Source: Rachycentron canadum (lineage: Eukaryota; Chordata; Actinopteri; Carangiformes; Rachycentridae). From it: DNA of 64,000 bases. Position numbers and translations under genes: made by a program. The stretch is from the NCBI GenBank assembly GCA_038496675.1, contig CM076654.1, forward strand, positions 7,839,677 through 7,903,676, given 5' to 3'. Below, piece after piece: positions 37,994 through 50,600 of the stretch (positions are counted from its first letter, which is position 1; the number at the start of each line of letters is the position of its first letter). The notes beneath the pieces were generated by a model that saw only the letters and a list, made by a program, of their open reading frames with translations, made no database searches and had not been told where the DNA came from.

Positions 37994-39496
37994 ATGGCCT
38001 ACCCTAAATCCCACAACCCCTTTGCAGACGACGATGATGATGAGGAAGACTTTAAACCTAAGAGTAGGGGTTTTGATGACGACCCCAATGACAGTGGGAT
38101 GACTGAAGCAGAGAGGGGGCAGCGGTACTTACAACAGGAAGTGATGCGTACAGCTCAGTCTGCTGTGGACAGTAGTCACCGCTCCCTTGGCCTCCTCTAT
38201 GAATCAGAGAAAATTGGTGTGGAAACTGCAGAGGTATGTCAATCTAATAAGCTTCTTTCTGACACAAAAATTACATTTTCTCTGATAAGGTGACAATTGG
38301 CCTCTCCATCTTCCTCATTCTCTGTCTTTGTCTCGCTAGGAGCTGATACGACAGGGTGAGGTTCTGAAGAGGACAGACAAGATGTTGGACAACATGGATC
38401 AGGACTTGAAGACCAGTCAAAGGCACATTAACAGTATAAGGAGTGTGTGGGGTGGCCTTGTCAATTACTTTAAGGGCAAACCAGAGACAAAGCCACCACC
38501 TGAGCAGCCTAAAACTTACCAAGCCAGTGAAAGGTGAGATTCAGTCTGTTGATATGAATCACAATCATGTCAGAGAAAGGTCAAATTTAATATTGGATCT
38601 TTAGATCATCAGTTCCACTTTATTCTCAGCATACATTTTAATTTAAATATGTGGTTCTGCAATTTCCAGCCACTTGTCATTGACTGTCCTTCATTATGCT
38701 TATCTACATTTCTCATGTACAGATTACAGACTGCCTTGTCCAGCAGCAGAGAACATGAAGATAAGTACCAAGCCAGCCACCCCAACCTCAGAAAGATTAA
38801 TACAGGAGGTAAGAGTTCACACAAGAACCTCAGCTTGGCATCGCTTTGCCACACACTGATTGCAACAATTTTTGATTTCAATATTTCAGGATTTGGAGCT
38901 TCTGCATCAGTAGATGACGGCTCATCTAGACAGAATGGATATTCTCAGAATAGACACCTTAGGGAGGCTCATCAGACCCTTGACAAAAATCTAGGTAACA
39001 ACCATTTCCATTTTTCTCTTGTTTTTCTGTAATTATAATACATTTTCTACAATACTGTCACAACAAAGACACAAGGTATCCCAGTTTTTGGTTGTTTAAA
39101 TGATGCATTTTCAAGTATTTTACTTTATCTTACATCAAAACACTATTCTTTCAAATGTATGACCTTAAAACATGCCTTGGGAAATCCAGAATAGCTGTGC
39201 TGAATATTCTAAATCAGGTATAAAATGTTAAGTGTGATAATGTTAAAAAAAAAACAAATAACAACCAAACCCCTTCAAGTAATCACTTCCAGTCCACAGT
39301 TTATCTAACATCAGATCATTTTGTGAATTAACTAGATGAGATGTGCGATGGCTTGAGCAGACTAAAGACCCTTGGACTTGGTCTCCAGTCTGAGATAGAG
39401 AACCAGGACGACTCCATTGATTCTCTGCTAAATAAAGTGGACAAGATGGATGTGAAGATCCACAACACAAACCAACAGATTAAAAACCTCAAATAA
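37994..39496 (+). CDS. snap29: Synaptosomal-associated protein 29 (Qbc-SNARE), complete
   Basis: SNARE that supplies the Qb and Qc helices for fusion in endosomal, autophagosome-lysosome and ciliary trafficking (family knowledge). Exons 37994-38233, 38340-38533, 38723-38808, 38890-38994 and 39336-39496 join to 261 aa (human 258). The N-terminus has an EHD-binding NPF (residues 8-10) and an acidic run. The Qb helix spans about 45-112 and includes LDNMDQDLKTSQRHINSI; its probable zero-layer Gln is 85. The Qc helix spans about 210-258, with Gln232 in SEIENQDDSID. The linker lacks the palmitoylated cysteine cluster of SNAP25, as expected for SNAP29. The ATG falls directly at an acceptor, so the 5' UTR comes from an upstream exon; after splicing the context is AAGATGG, a strong Kozak match. 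It is transcribed away from pi4ka. Confidence 0.97.
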
Positions 39497-40020
39497 AAAT
39501 AAACAACTGAACTCACTTTAAGGAGACAAAAACATCATGTTCTCAGTCAATATCTTCTCACTTGGTTTCCACCCCAGCCTTTGTTGTATACACTTGTTCT
39601 TTGATTTAGTCTTTTTTTTCTATATTGAGACATGTAACTCTAGCAGATAAACAAGTGAACACTTTTATCCACATTATTTTCTTCTGAGTAAATTTTCCAT
39701 TTCTGTTTCAGATTAGTCCAGGAACTCATGTTTTTCCCAGCACAGATTTTTACACTGGACATGTTGTGTTGAATTTTGACTTGCTCACATGCCTTGCAGA
39801 GTTATCACACCTTAAAATGTGATTCATTGACTCGTGTGTTTTTAAGGAAAGACTTTGTGTATGAGATGAAAAAGACTTTGTTCAGGTAAAATCTAATTGT
39901 TGCTGGATTTGCATTGGTTGGGTGTTAAGAGTTTCATCAGTTTTTCACGGTCACCAAAGTCGCACAATTGGCTGTTTGTTGTTGTTTGTTCGTCATTCAA
40001 GCAAAGCAGATGAATGGTTT

Positions 40021-40026
40021 AATAAA
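40021..40026 (+). terminator. snap29: Polyadenylation signal, likely snap29
   Basis: AATAAA lies about 525 bases past the snap29 stop codon, which implies a 3' UTR from 39497 to about 40045. Further A-rich sequence near 40440 could serve a longer transcript. Confidence 0.5.
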
Positions 40027-40049
40027 TGTAGTTGATAATTTTAAATGAA

Positions 40050-43000
40050 GTAGTAACTTCGTAAACAGGCAAGAATGCTGCACATCACTAAAAGAATGTG
40101 TCATGTAAGATTAATATCCTGGACCTGCCTCTACATTTGTACAAATAGGTCTTGCTCAAGTCACTTTTGCCTTACATGTAATGTGTGTACAGAAGATTAG
40201 CTTTTGGCTCTGTGCCATTATTCATTGTCTCCACTGATAGATCTGATGACAATGCTTCACTTTATGAAATTCTTCTATATGAATATTTTCTTTTGTTTGA
40301 TGAATGGTGATGTTAATGAATGCTGTCTATGGCTTTATACAAATTGTTTATGTTAATCTATATTATACTGCACAATGCAGAATCATGTTGTCAGAATTAA
40401 TTCTTGTACAGCATAAATGTGAACAAGTTAGCTGTGAATATTAAAAAAAACTCTAGAAACTGAAGGAATGTCTCCAATATTAGAATCACAAATATATATA
40501 ATAAGATACAAGATGGTAGTTGATGAACTCCATGTTCTTCAAAATTTAATACCACAAGGATATTTTGGCATCAAGAATAATCAAATAAATGAGGCATCAC
40601 GGTCACCATGTTTAATTTTTATAATTTATATGATGTATTTTAAACAAAAACCACCCACCAAAATAAAAAACCATTGTAAGGGGAGTCTCATTAGCAAATA
40701 TTCAAAAGCACCACAAGGTGGCGCCACAGTTCTAGGTTGGACTTTAGTTACAATATACTACATAAGCTCATGTTTGATTAGTTAAAATTGCTACAGGATG
40801 AAATTTGCTTTACTTTTGTAGGGTGATAAAATAGAATATATATTTTATTCTCCATGCACAATTACAATTAATGTTGAATTAACCACAAATTATTGTTGTT
40901 TCAGCATTTCATTATTTTATAAATTATTTCATGATTTTATTCTAATTGAAATTCACATAAAATAAATAAAAATTATTCTGCCTTATGATGATGCATGATG
41001 CTGGAAACAAGACATTTATGATATGTTTCTTTCAGTATGATCATCTCAGGATGTGTGAGTACACACTACTACACTGGTTCTGTTGTGTAACAGCTGTGTT
41101 ACATTGTGTAGCACAGTTCCTCATGTTGAAGCGTCTATTCATTATCATTCCTCTATGTTGGACCAGCTGCTTCCACATGAGCCACAAGCCCTCATTTGGG
41201 TGACTTGCTAATTACAGTACACACGTCCCAAAAACACAAAAACACACAACACTGGGGCGACGCAGAGAGAAAGCAGGGGTACCACCTCACCTGCACAGGG
41301 CTCCGAGCTGAAGGAGGCCTCTGAATGTAAGGACTAAAAGGCGGTTTTGTGATACCTCAAGCATGTGTTTGTAAATATTGTTTTTTTTTAATTTTTTTTC
41401 AACTTATATTATTTTAATTTAAAACAAGGTTTAGTTGAATGCCCCAGAACAAGCAACTTAAAAACAGAACAACTTTTGTGCAGTTAAATGAAACATGCAC
41501 AAACACATATTTAAAAAGTTTTTTTCTGCAGGTAATTGTCCTTGAAGAGAATTTGAATGAGAGACTGCTGGTTAGGACATGCTTCAATTTCCAAGAAAAG
41601 GAGAAGCATCTTTTGAAACCACTGAAAACAAGGGACAACGTCTTAAGTTTGTTAAGTGATATTCTTCCTTCCTCCAAGATGGACTCCCTTTTTGCCTTAA
41701 GCAATGACTCATTTCTGTGACTTCAATGTAATGATCACACTAGCATCAAATGTGATTATATAAGATGGTCAGACGGGGCTACAGATAAATGTGCTGAAGA
41801 AGGGACCTCAGGTCGAGGTGGCACCACAAATCCACCGACACCACCGATAAACGGAAGTCACCTCTGTTCCCTTCACGCCATCCATGGGGGCCAGGAGGGC
41901 TTTGAACAGCTGTCTTGTCAAAAGCAAACAGTGGCCGTGCTGTGACAAAGGCCGTCGGTGCTGGAATGCCCCCCTTTTCAGCGGGCGTAATCCCAGAACA
42001 CACTGCTGTCGGAGCCCATCAGGCACTGGGCCAGAGATAGGCCTTCCTGCCCTTTGGAAAGCGGGTTAGCAGCAGAGGCAGGGCAGCCAGGGGGGTAAAG
42101 CCTGCTTCAGAAGGGATGGACTGTCAGGCTGACAGCACTCTATTGCCACTGTTGTAGTAAGAGAAAATAAAGAGTTGTGCTGACCCAGGGGAGTTTGGTA
42201 GGGAGCTGGGGAGAGGGAGGAGGGCAGAGAAAGAGGGGAGGGTGGCTGGAGAGATTAATGGAGGAGGTAAAGTTCAAGTGCCTCTGAGATGAAACACATT
42301 AAAGTAGCCTGCACTCTGAGTCTCAAAGGACTAATTTTGGCAGTGTTGATTTGTTAGATCATGGTCATCTGGCGGGTTACAAAGCCATTTCTTCTGTGCT
42401 TGTTAGCAGTTACATTAAGTGTGCCGTTGAGCACATAGTGGTCAGGTCTTTAGCAATGACTAACCTTTAATATTTCTCAACTACAGGCCTAAATAGATGG
42501 CATATGTAATGTTAAAAATCCCAAATGCATCTTTAACATTGCTTTACCTCACCCTACCTCTGCTGAACAGCTTTACCCATCTAGTTATACCCCTGCTTTT
42601 TTTTTTTTTTTTTTTTTGAAGGGCTTTACTGAATTTAGTCTGGTTTGGTTGGTATGAAAAGTGTCAGCAAGGACAATATGCAATGTGCAGCTAACTAGTC
42701 TGGATGTCACATAAAGAAGCACGCAAGCTGGGTTTCAATTGCACATTTTGTTTTTTTCTGTCCAAAGCACCAGAACAAATACCAGTGAAAGATCATGCAT
42801 CATATCTGACAGTTACATCACAAAAACAAACCCCAAATTGCAGCTCAAAAACATGATTATACACTCCGGCTGTCATTTTGCTTGTCGTCATCCCATTTAC
42901 AGCACAGGTAAAAATGTCAGGAACGCAACAAAAATGTGTTTACGGGCACATATTTGCATTAAGTTACGTATGTTCTCCCTGTAACTGTGAGCTGCTTGCA

Positions 43001-43260
43001 TGTAAACACTGGTCAAACTGAGGGATATACTTAAGAGAGCTGTGCTCATGGTAGTAATTGCAGCGTGGCGAACTCATAAATGGACTCATTGAGACTTCCA
43101 GCGCCTTAGCAGAGAACTGGTCAGGTGGAGCATTGGTCATCCTGCTATATCTGGAGTGAAGAAGTCAGTTTTCCTTGGAAATTCTATGCTATTACTTAAT
43201 CTGAAATCAATAAAATTATCTGAAAAATATGACAAGAGGGGAGATAAATGACATTATAGT
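40050..43260. other. Intergenic region between snap29 and sbspon
   Basis: No gene is recognised here. The stretch holds AT-rich DNA to about 41.2 kb, a GC/CpG-richer block at 41780-42110 without a convincing reading frame, a purine-rich tract at 42180-42250 and a T-run at 42597-42617. Confidence 0.5.
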
Positions 43261-43262
43261 TG

Positions 43263-43268
43263 TTTATT
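43263..43268 (-). terminator. sbspon: Possible sbspon polyadenylation signal
   Basis: This is the nearest minus-strand AATAAA that I found beyond the sbspon stop, about 1.4 kb downstream of it. The 3' UTR would then span about 43250-44660. A non-canonical signal nearer the stop is equally possible. Confidence 0.25.
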
Positions 43269-43408
43269 TTCACTAATGGACAGTGTACAGAGTATGCTGT
43301 GCTGCACTAATATAATCATCACTTGTTTTATAATAAATAAACAGACAAAGACATTACACAGACATGGGAGAGAAAGAGAAAGTCACAGCTTTCCAGAAAG
43401 AAAAGCCC

Positions 43409-43430
43409 TTTTTTTTTTTTTTTTTTTTTT
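43409..43430. repeat. T-homopolymer run
   Basis: 22 consecutive T bases in the region 3' of sbspon. Another run of about 21 T is at 42597-42617. Confidence 0.95.
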
Positions 43431-44660
43431 ACTGGCACAACACGTGTCCTCATCTTAAAAACCAGCTGTACAAGAGAGGTGGGAGAGTGTACAGAGCTGG
43501 TTGTCTGACTGCTTTTTAAGTCAAGAAGGTAGTGCTGTGCATCTACAGTTTCTTTGAAAGAAATCACCAAGCGACAACAAGAGCAAAGAAGAAAAAACGA
43601 AGTGCAGGTCAAGGATCTGTGGGGGACGCTGGGAGGAGATTCTGGTAATTAATAAAATGGGAGTGACATGATTGTATGGGATAGTTATATTGGATGATAC
43701 TTTGTTGGAATAAACTCCCTTGTGAAATTAATAGGATTTCTGAGCAAGGCAGGGAGTCAGAGAAAACAGTTATGAAGCACTTCTTATCAGTCACAGAGGA
43801 CAGAGAGAACCACAGTGAAATTCTCTAAAATGGCTGTTTTCCTCTCCAACAATATTAGGTCTAAACAGATGGGACTGATTTTAGCTATGAGTCACTTTAA
43901 ACTACTAAAAACAGTGACTTACCATAAGAAGAGGCAGACATGACAGAGGTGGTTTGATGGGAGACAAAGACACAAATCTAAGCACCTGAGAATCAATACC
44001 TGATATTCACCTTGACTTGCTGATGTAACTGCATTGTTGAAAAGAAATAATAATGGAGACAAAATTGTAAAATACAGCTATATTGACAAGCAATGGACAC
44101 AATTTGGAGGAACCAGTTTTCAGCATCTCTAGCCTGCAGGTGATATAGGACCCTTTGGGTTGGGGCTTAAACTGGGGGCAGCAACTGCTGTTTGGTGTTT
44201 AAACTGTTGGATAAAAATAAGTGTAGCTATATAGACACATATACATTACACATAAACAATCAAAAGTAGAAAATGTATAAAGCAAAATTATATATTTATA
44301 TATTTATACATTATGCATTTATAAATGCACTTGCATTGATGGAGGTAGATAGCAAAGATTCAGAGGTAAAAAGGTAAATAGATGTTGCTGTGCTTTGAAG
44401 GAGAAAAAGTACACAACGTGGCTGTAAAATCTGAAGTTAAATGCAAGAATTTTTGTGTGCTTAGCAATAAGTGTATACAGTACAGAGTATGAGGTGAAAG
44501 GAAAAAGTGGCAGGATGCTGCTGATCTCCTTGAGTTACCCATCCAGTAATCTGGATCAAAGGGGTCTGGCTTGGCTGGCAGGGCTCTCCACAGATTGCAG
44601 GAGGTGTTGAGGGAATTTGTTTCCCTGCGCACAGATGTCTGGGCTTTGCATGATCTTGGC

Positions 44661-47600
44661 TCACACAAAGAGCACAGAGTAGGGAGGACAGCGGCAGCCC
44701 TCAGAAGACGACTCTCGTACCCAGGAGCCATGACAGCCTGGGACAGACGCTGCAGCCCAGAACGTTCTGAGGATAAAAGAGTATCAGGCATGTTAGTGGT
44801 ACAGTACAGGAAAGTCTTTTTCATTCTTCATTTGAGGTATAAAAATCAGTTTTGATGGGAACAATTTTACCACATTATCCAGTGTCAAACTAACTAATGG
44901 GTATTTTATATGTACGTTTAAATGTATGTTGAATGGTATGTTTTTAGCTCAACGTATGATTGTCTCTGTTTTACAGCTGAGGCAGTGCAGATTGCTGCCC
45001 TGTCAAACCTAGATTCATTCTCTAACTGCACAACTAACCACTTTATACCTTGTATGATCTGTGATGAGGAAGGTGTTGCCCTGTTTTCAGAAGAAGCGAC
45101 TAAATCCCATTGACACCCATTAATTGAGCTAAACTAATTCGGCATAATATACCTTTAACTCCATGTAGAGACATAAAACATATATGCATTAATTATTTTA
45201 CATGCCTTCCACGTGAACCCTCAGTGGAGGGGGGTGGATTAACATATCTTTTGTGTTTTTGGTTGCTTGGTTTACCTGGTGCTCTCTAGGCCGTCACCTC
45301 CGCAGCGGTCTGACTTTGACATGGCATCACTCTGACACTCTGCACAGACCAGCCTCTCTCTCACCAGCTGAGCACTCCACAGTTTGAGTTTACATGCTGT
45401 ACTGGCCTGTTTCAGCCGCAGGTACACACAGTAACTGCACACACACAGGAAAGACAAGGAAAGAAAAATAATTGGCTCAACTTTTAATTCCTAAATCTGT
45501 CAGTCAAAAAGTCAAATCGCACATTTTCGGCCTCAAAAACCTGGGAACCTAATCCTGGGAGAATCAAACAAGGCGATGCTCACACAGCTCTATTGCCAAG
45601 AGCTCAACATCTGATATTTTATTCTTTGGATTGAGTTTTGTACTCTTTAATCATTCCCTCATGTATGCCCCTACAGCATCAACAACAAAATGTCCAGATG
45701 AAGACACTGAGACAGACATAGGCCAGGTTCAAACGCTCCAATACAGGCCTCCCCCCTCTTCCCCAGCCTTCAAGCGAGGCAGCTTGGCTTGATTGATGCA
45801 AGCCAAGTGGTGATCCAACCCAGCAAGCTGCATTTCACTTTCAAGATTAGAACCAGACAAAAGCCAAATCAAATTTTGTTGATAAGAGACTGGTTCGATT
45901 TTAAGGTGGTCCAGCAGTTTCATGATCACATGCCGTATCCTAATATCAACACAGCTCAGTAAATATAAATAAAAGTCTTGTTTTTCTGATCCCCGTTGTT
46001 CTCTGGCAGGCCCTTCAACCTCCTGCACTATTTATTTTGTCTATGACTCAGTCAGCTGTGACTAAAGGGCATCCCCAGTGGGCTGCTTTATAAAAGAAAA
46101 CATGACATTCCCATTTTTTTTCTCTGAATGATTCCTGAAGACATCCAGTCCAACAGTAACATTGTAAAAAAAATCTCTTTTAATTTTTTTTTTTTTTTTT
46201 GTGCAATAGTTATATTGGACTTGTAGAGGGACCTTGGATGAATATCTTATGCTTAATGGATTATGTCAGAAATTTCATTAGCATAGACATTCAGGATCAC
46301 TTTTAAATTATGCTGAAATAACAAGTGTAAAGAAAATCTATATACATATATGCACAATCAAAATGGTTGAAAGAGGATTTGCTTTCTTTTTTCTCTTAAT
46401 TAGGCTTGGACCTGTTCATGCTGCAAAGCCAAACCCCAAAGGCTTTAAATCCCTGTTCATACCACTAATATGCTGTGCTATAAAAACAAATATCTTTATG
46501 CTTTAGTTCCTGAGAGATCTCATGTCTGTCAGGAATTAAGGCAGGTTTGTGTTCAGCCTCCAAGTGTTCCAAATCTCTGTGAAATCTTACTCCTTGCATT
46601 AATTTCACAGAAATAACTCGAGATCCAAAGACATCTACAATCACCATTTCACGTCATTTTAACCCGTCATTCCCTGGGTCAGTTTCCATGATAACACCAG
46701 AGACCTGTCAATGCACCAGATGGCTCTGTGAAACCCTAACTCTGTATGATCCGTGCTGAATTTCTCACATTTATGAGTAATATGCTTCCAATCCCCTGAT
46801 GCCTTGTGTTGCAGTCAAAACAAAGGTATCCGATTTCCATTTTAATCAGCAGGAAAGGCAGTGGGCGGTCAGGAAACCAGCCATGATTTTATTCCCTGGT
46901 CTATGATTTTTCCATCTCTGAGAACATCTGCAATCAGCTCAGATCAAAGGTGACATCTCTATCGGAAAGCTTTACCTCTTACATGGATCATGGTTGCCTT
47001 ATCAGTAAAAGTCAGTTCATGATGCAAATTTTCAGTGCTGACGTTCATGTTACCCAGTCAGAGCAATTTCAAGGCTCTGCTTGATATTTCTCTAATCTTT
47101 TTGGAGCAGAGTTGATCTTGAAGTGACCTTTGAAACTAAGGAAAAACTGATATCAACCTAGAGTAAAATCCAGGGCTAATTTCAAACAAAAAGCATGGAT
47201 AGTATGTTTGTCTCCACAAAATCTCAGCCTTAGTCCAGCACCAGACATGTGATCATTCAACACTTCATGCAGTTCAGCTATAATTACTCCCTCTCTCCAC
47301 CGCACATAAAAGCCAGTTCTAAGGAGGAAGTCAAAGTGGGCAGACTGGGTCAGTCATGAGCTGTCCTGTGTTTGTTTGCAATCTAATAATAAGGCCTTAC
47401 CTGGCCTTCTCCTCCTTCATCAACATGTGTGGTCGTCTCCAAGGGTCCTTAAAGTTCCTCTTAAATGAATCAGGCAGGATCTTTGCCACCTCTGAAAGTA
47501 AAGTGTGGGGATGGAAGGGGGAAAATGGAAAAAAAGCAACAATGATATAATGATGCTGCTCATGTTTTCAAAAAACAGATCATCCCTTATGACTCAAAAT

Positions 47601-50600
47601 GACTCAAAGTTAAAGTTTGGTTGTGCTCAGTTTTCCATGAAAATCTTTTCTTGAAGGAGTGTTTATCTGTGTTCTGGTGTTTTATCACTGGATAAGTTGC
47701 TTCATCAGTGAACTAACATAACAGAGGCATTTTGAAATTGTACAGCTGGAGATAAGCGTCAGAACAGATGTGCACAAATGTTTTACAGAAAACTGTTAAC
47801 AAACGGTCTCCCAGAGGACACTAAAATACCAAATTAATATGTAACAAGGTTTAGAGCAGGGTAGGAGAACAAAGAAAAGGTCACATTCTCACCTTTCGCA
47901 GTGCTGCATATGCCGTTGTTTCCAAAGCATCCACGTCGCTGCTTGAGGTCTGGACAAGGCCTGCCTCCGTTTCTAGGGGGAACAGATACTTGGCGACTCC
48001 TTTCTGTGCTACCAACTCCACATGGAGATGTGCATGATGACCAGGTACCCCATGATCCCACCACACAGTCAATGGCTGCTAGGGAAGGGATATACAGAGA
48101 TCAGCAAGGGTTTTTGATAAACAGCAAATAAAAAATCATGGAGTAAATATGTGAAAAAAAGAGAGGTCGTCTGGGTGTTGTTTTAGGTTATTTTATGTTG
48201 TTTGATTTTTATTGGTGGAAGTTTTTTTTGGGGGAAAATAAATGAGTTTTAAGTTGTGAAAGATTTAAAGGCATAAAGGGTAGAAGAGAAGGAAAATATT
48301 TTTTGTGACTGATAAGCTCTTTCTGGCAGTGTTATCATGACAAGAGGTCTACTTCTAAGGAATGAATGCACCTTTACCCCAGATAAACTTTCCCCTAATC
48401 TGTTCTGCCATGTCTTATTGCATGACTGAAAGTATGAGTTGCAATACACACCCAGAAACAGACTTGCATATTACTACACTCAGCAGGTAGGTGGGTGGCA
48501 AAAGAGGGCCTGGGTCATTACCATCTACTAATGTCAGATCAGCCAAACCCCAGACTCAGGAAGTCTGCGACCCAGGTCATGTGTGTGGTGGCCGTTTAAA
48601 ATAAGGGTCTAATTTTGCATCCTGTTCACTCTGGTTTCCTTCTACCCCATACTCCAACACACACACAAAGACAACATATAAACACAGCAGCAGCAACAGC
48701 AATCAGGCTTCTGTAGACTGATTGGGCCAATTACATTAGGCTAAGAGGAAGCTGTATTAGTTAGATGGCTGCTCTGATCAAAGCCAGGAGTCTCCAGCAG
48801 TAATCAAGCCTTGTGCAACACTGAGATTTAATAGCAGAAGGGAGGAAGTGCATCCATCATAAACACATAAACAAGAAAGGAGAGGCAGTTAAAATGGTTG
48901 GACAAAAATTCATAAGTGCAAAGATAAACATTTATACTACACAATTGTTTTTCAAGAAGCATTATATTAGAAGTGTGGAACTGTAGATGAGAAATGTTTA
49001 ATACAAAGAGAGCAGGTGCACACAGCTTGAAGCTCTCAGATGTTCTTGGTGAAATTATAGGGAGGCAGAGGATAAATATACCATAACTGAATCTAATCCT
49101 CCGTCATCTAATCTACCTCACTCTTTGTTTATAATACACGCTCACCACACTCAGTACAATGCTGCAAGTGTGTAAGTTTGTGTGTGTGTGTGTGTGTGTG
49201 TGAACAGGAGAACAAGAGAGGGAGAGCTTTCAAGGTGCCGCCTGTTTGGTTCATTCCCATGGTCCTGTCTGGGTTTCGGAGGGGGGGCGGCTGTCTCAGT
49301 GACACAGCCAATCCACAAAGCCACTGTGGAATCTCTGCATTCCTGCACATTAGTGCTGCCCACCTGACACTCGCCTTTCCCAGATCACCACACACACACA
49401 TGCATACACACACATCGAAAACAATATCTGTCAGACAAACCCACCCACTTGGGCTTGTTCCATCCTCAGTCATCACCCTAAAACACACAGACATACACAT
49501 TTCTCTGTGCAGAGTGACACAGGGGTTTTTGAAAGAATACTCAAGGGCGTGATTGAATTAGACACTACAACCATATCAGCTTCCTTTGGCCTCCTCCTCC
49601 TCCTCTTCTTATCCTTACTCCTGTGTCCTCGCCTTTCCTTCCCTCCTACATCCTATGACGTCCTGACAGGAGCAGTTTTCAATGTTGCTGTTTTTCTTTC
49701 TCACAGCAAGAAAAACATGACCAAGCACTGCAGAAGGGCTCTTTACTGCCAAAGGTAAACGATGAACCCAATAGGGCCGGCGAGTTCCCGCACCCAAGGA
49801 GGAAACAGGGCTATTAGCCCTCTGATCCACACCAACATACACACAAACAGAACTGAGGCCCTGTCTGGAAGTCTCAAGCCTATTGGCCCCCGAGCACCAG
49901 AGGTCATAAGGTGCCAAACTGTGGTGGTCCCCAGCTCTGTTTCTGCGACAGTCCCACCACCCACATGATAACCCTGCTGACAGTCTGACACAGCCTGACC
50001 CACACAGATTACAGCCACTGTTGTCCCCTGTTTCCATTGTTGACGAGAAAGTCCCCAGTTGGAAAGTGCGCGCACCACCTCTGACCTCTGACCCCAATAC
50101 AGGAAACAACTGGTGCTCTGTCAGCAGGTCAAGCTTTTGCTTTTTCAATAAGATATTTATGATAGATTTTTAAGTGCTGTCAGCTACCTTAAAAAGTTTT
50201 ATTTTATAAGAGATAATTTTTCTATCTGCACCTGACTTCACATGTGTACTCTCTCTTCATTTGGAGCACAGGGTTCATGTTAAAGTGAACTTTACAAAAC
50301 AGTAAAATTAAAAGTGAGACAAAAACTGATACCAGCTACAGAATCTTGGGAACTTAAATGTTCTGAAGATTTATTTTTTTCCATCGGCTCCTTGCTATTG
50401 AGTTAAGGGATCCTATATTAAAACCCTTTCATTGTTGCAAGTGATTGCAACTCGTTGCATCATCGATGTCATTAATGTTCATTCGGTTTAAAATGTGAAA
50501 CCAGGTTTTGGGGGGGGGGTTAGGTTTTTAGAACATGGTGGCAGTAGGAGGATGTCAAAAAATGTAGCTATAGTTAAAATTAAAGCGTTTAGGAGAATAA

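Noticed and set aside
44360..44824. 154-aa minus-strand open frame across the last sbspon exon
   Set aside because: It is in a different frame from the spliced protein; the correct frame gives the conserved GCHGSWV..CRCPPY C-terminus and stops at 44661.
49615..50148. 177-aa minus-strand open frame inside sbspon intron 1
   Set aside because: Composition is like random GC-richer DNA, no domain is recognised, and sbspon is complete without it.
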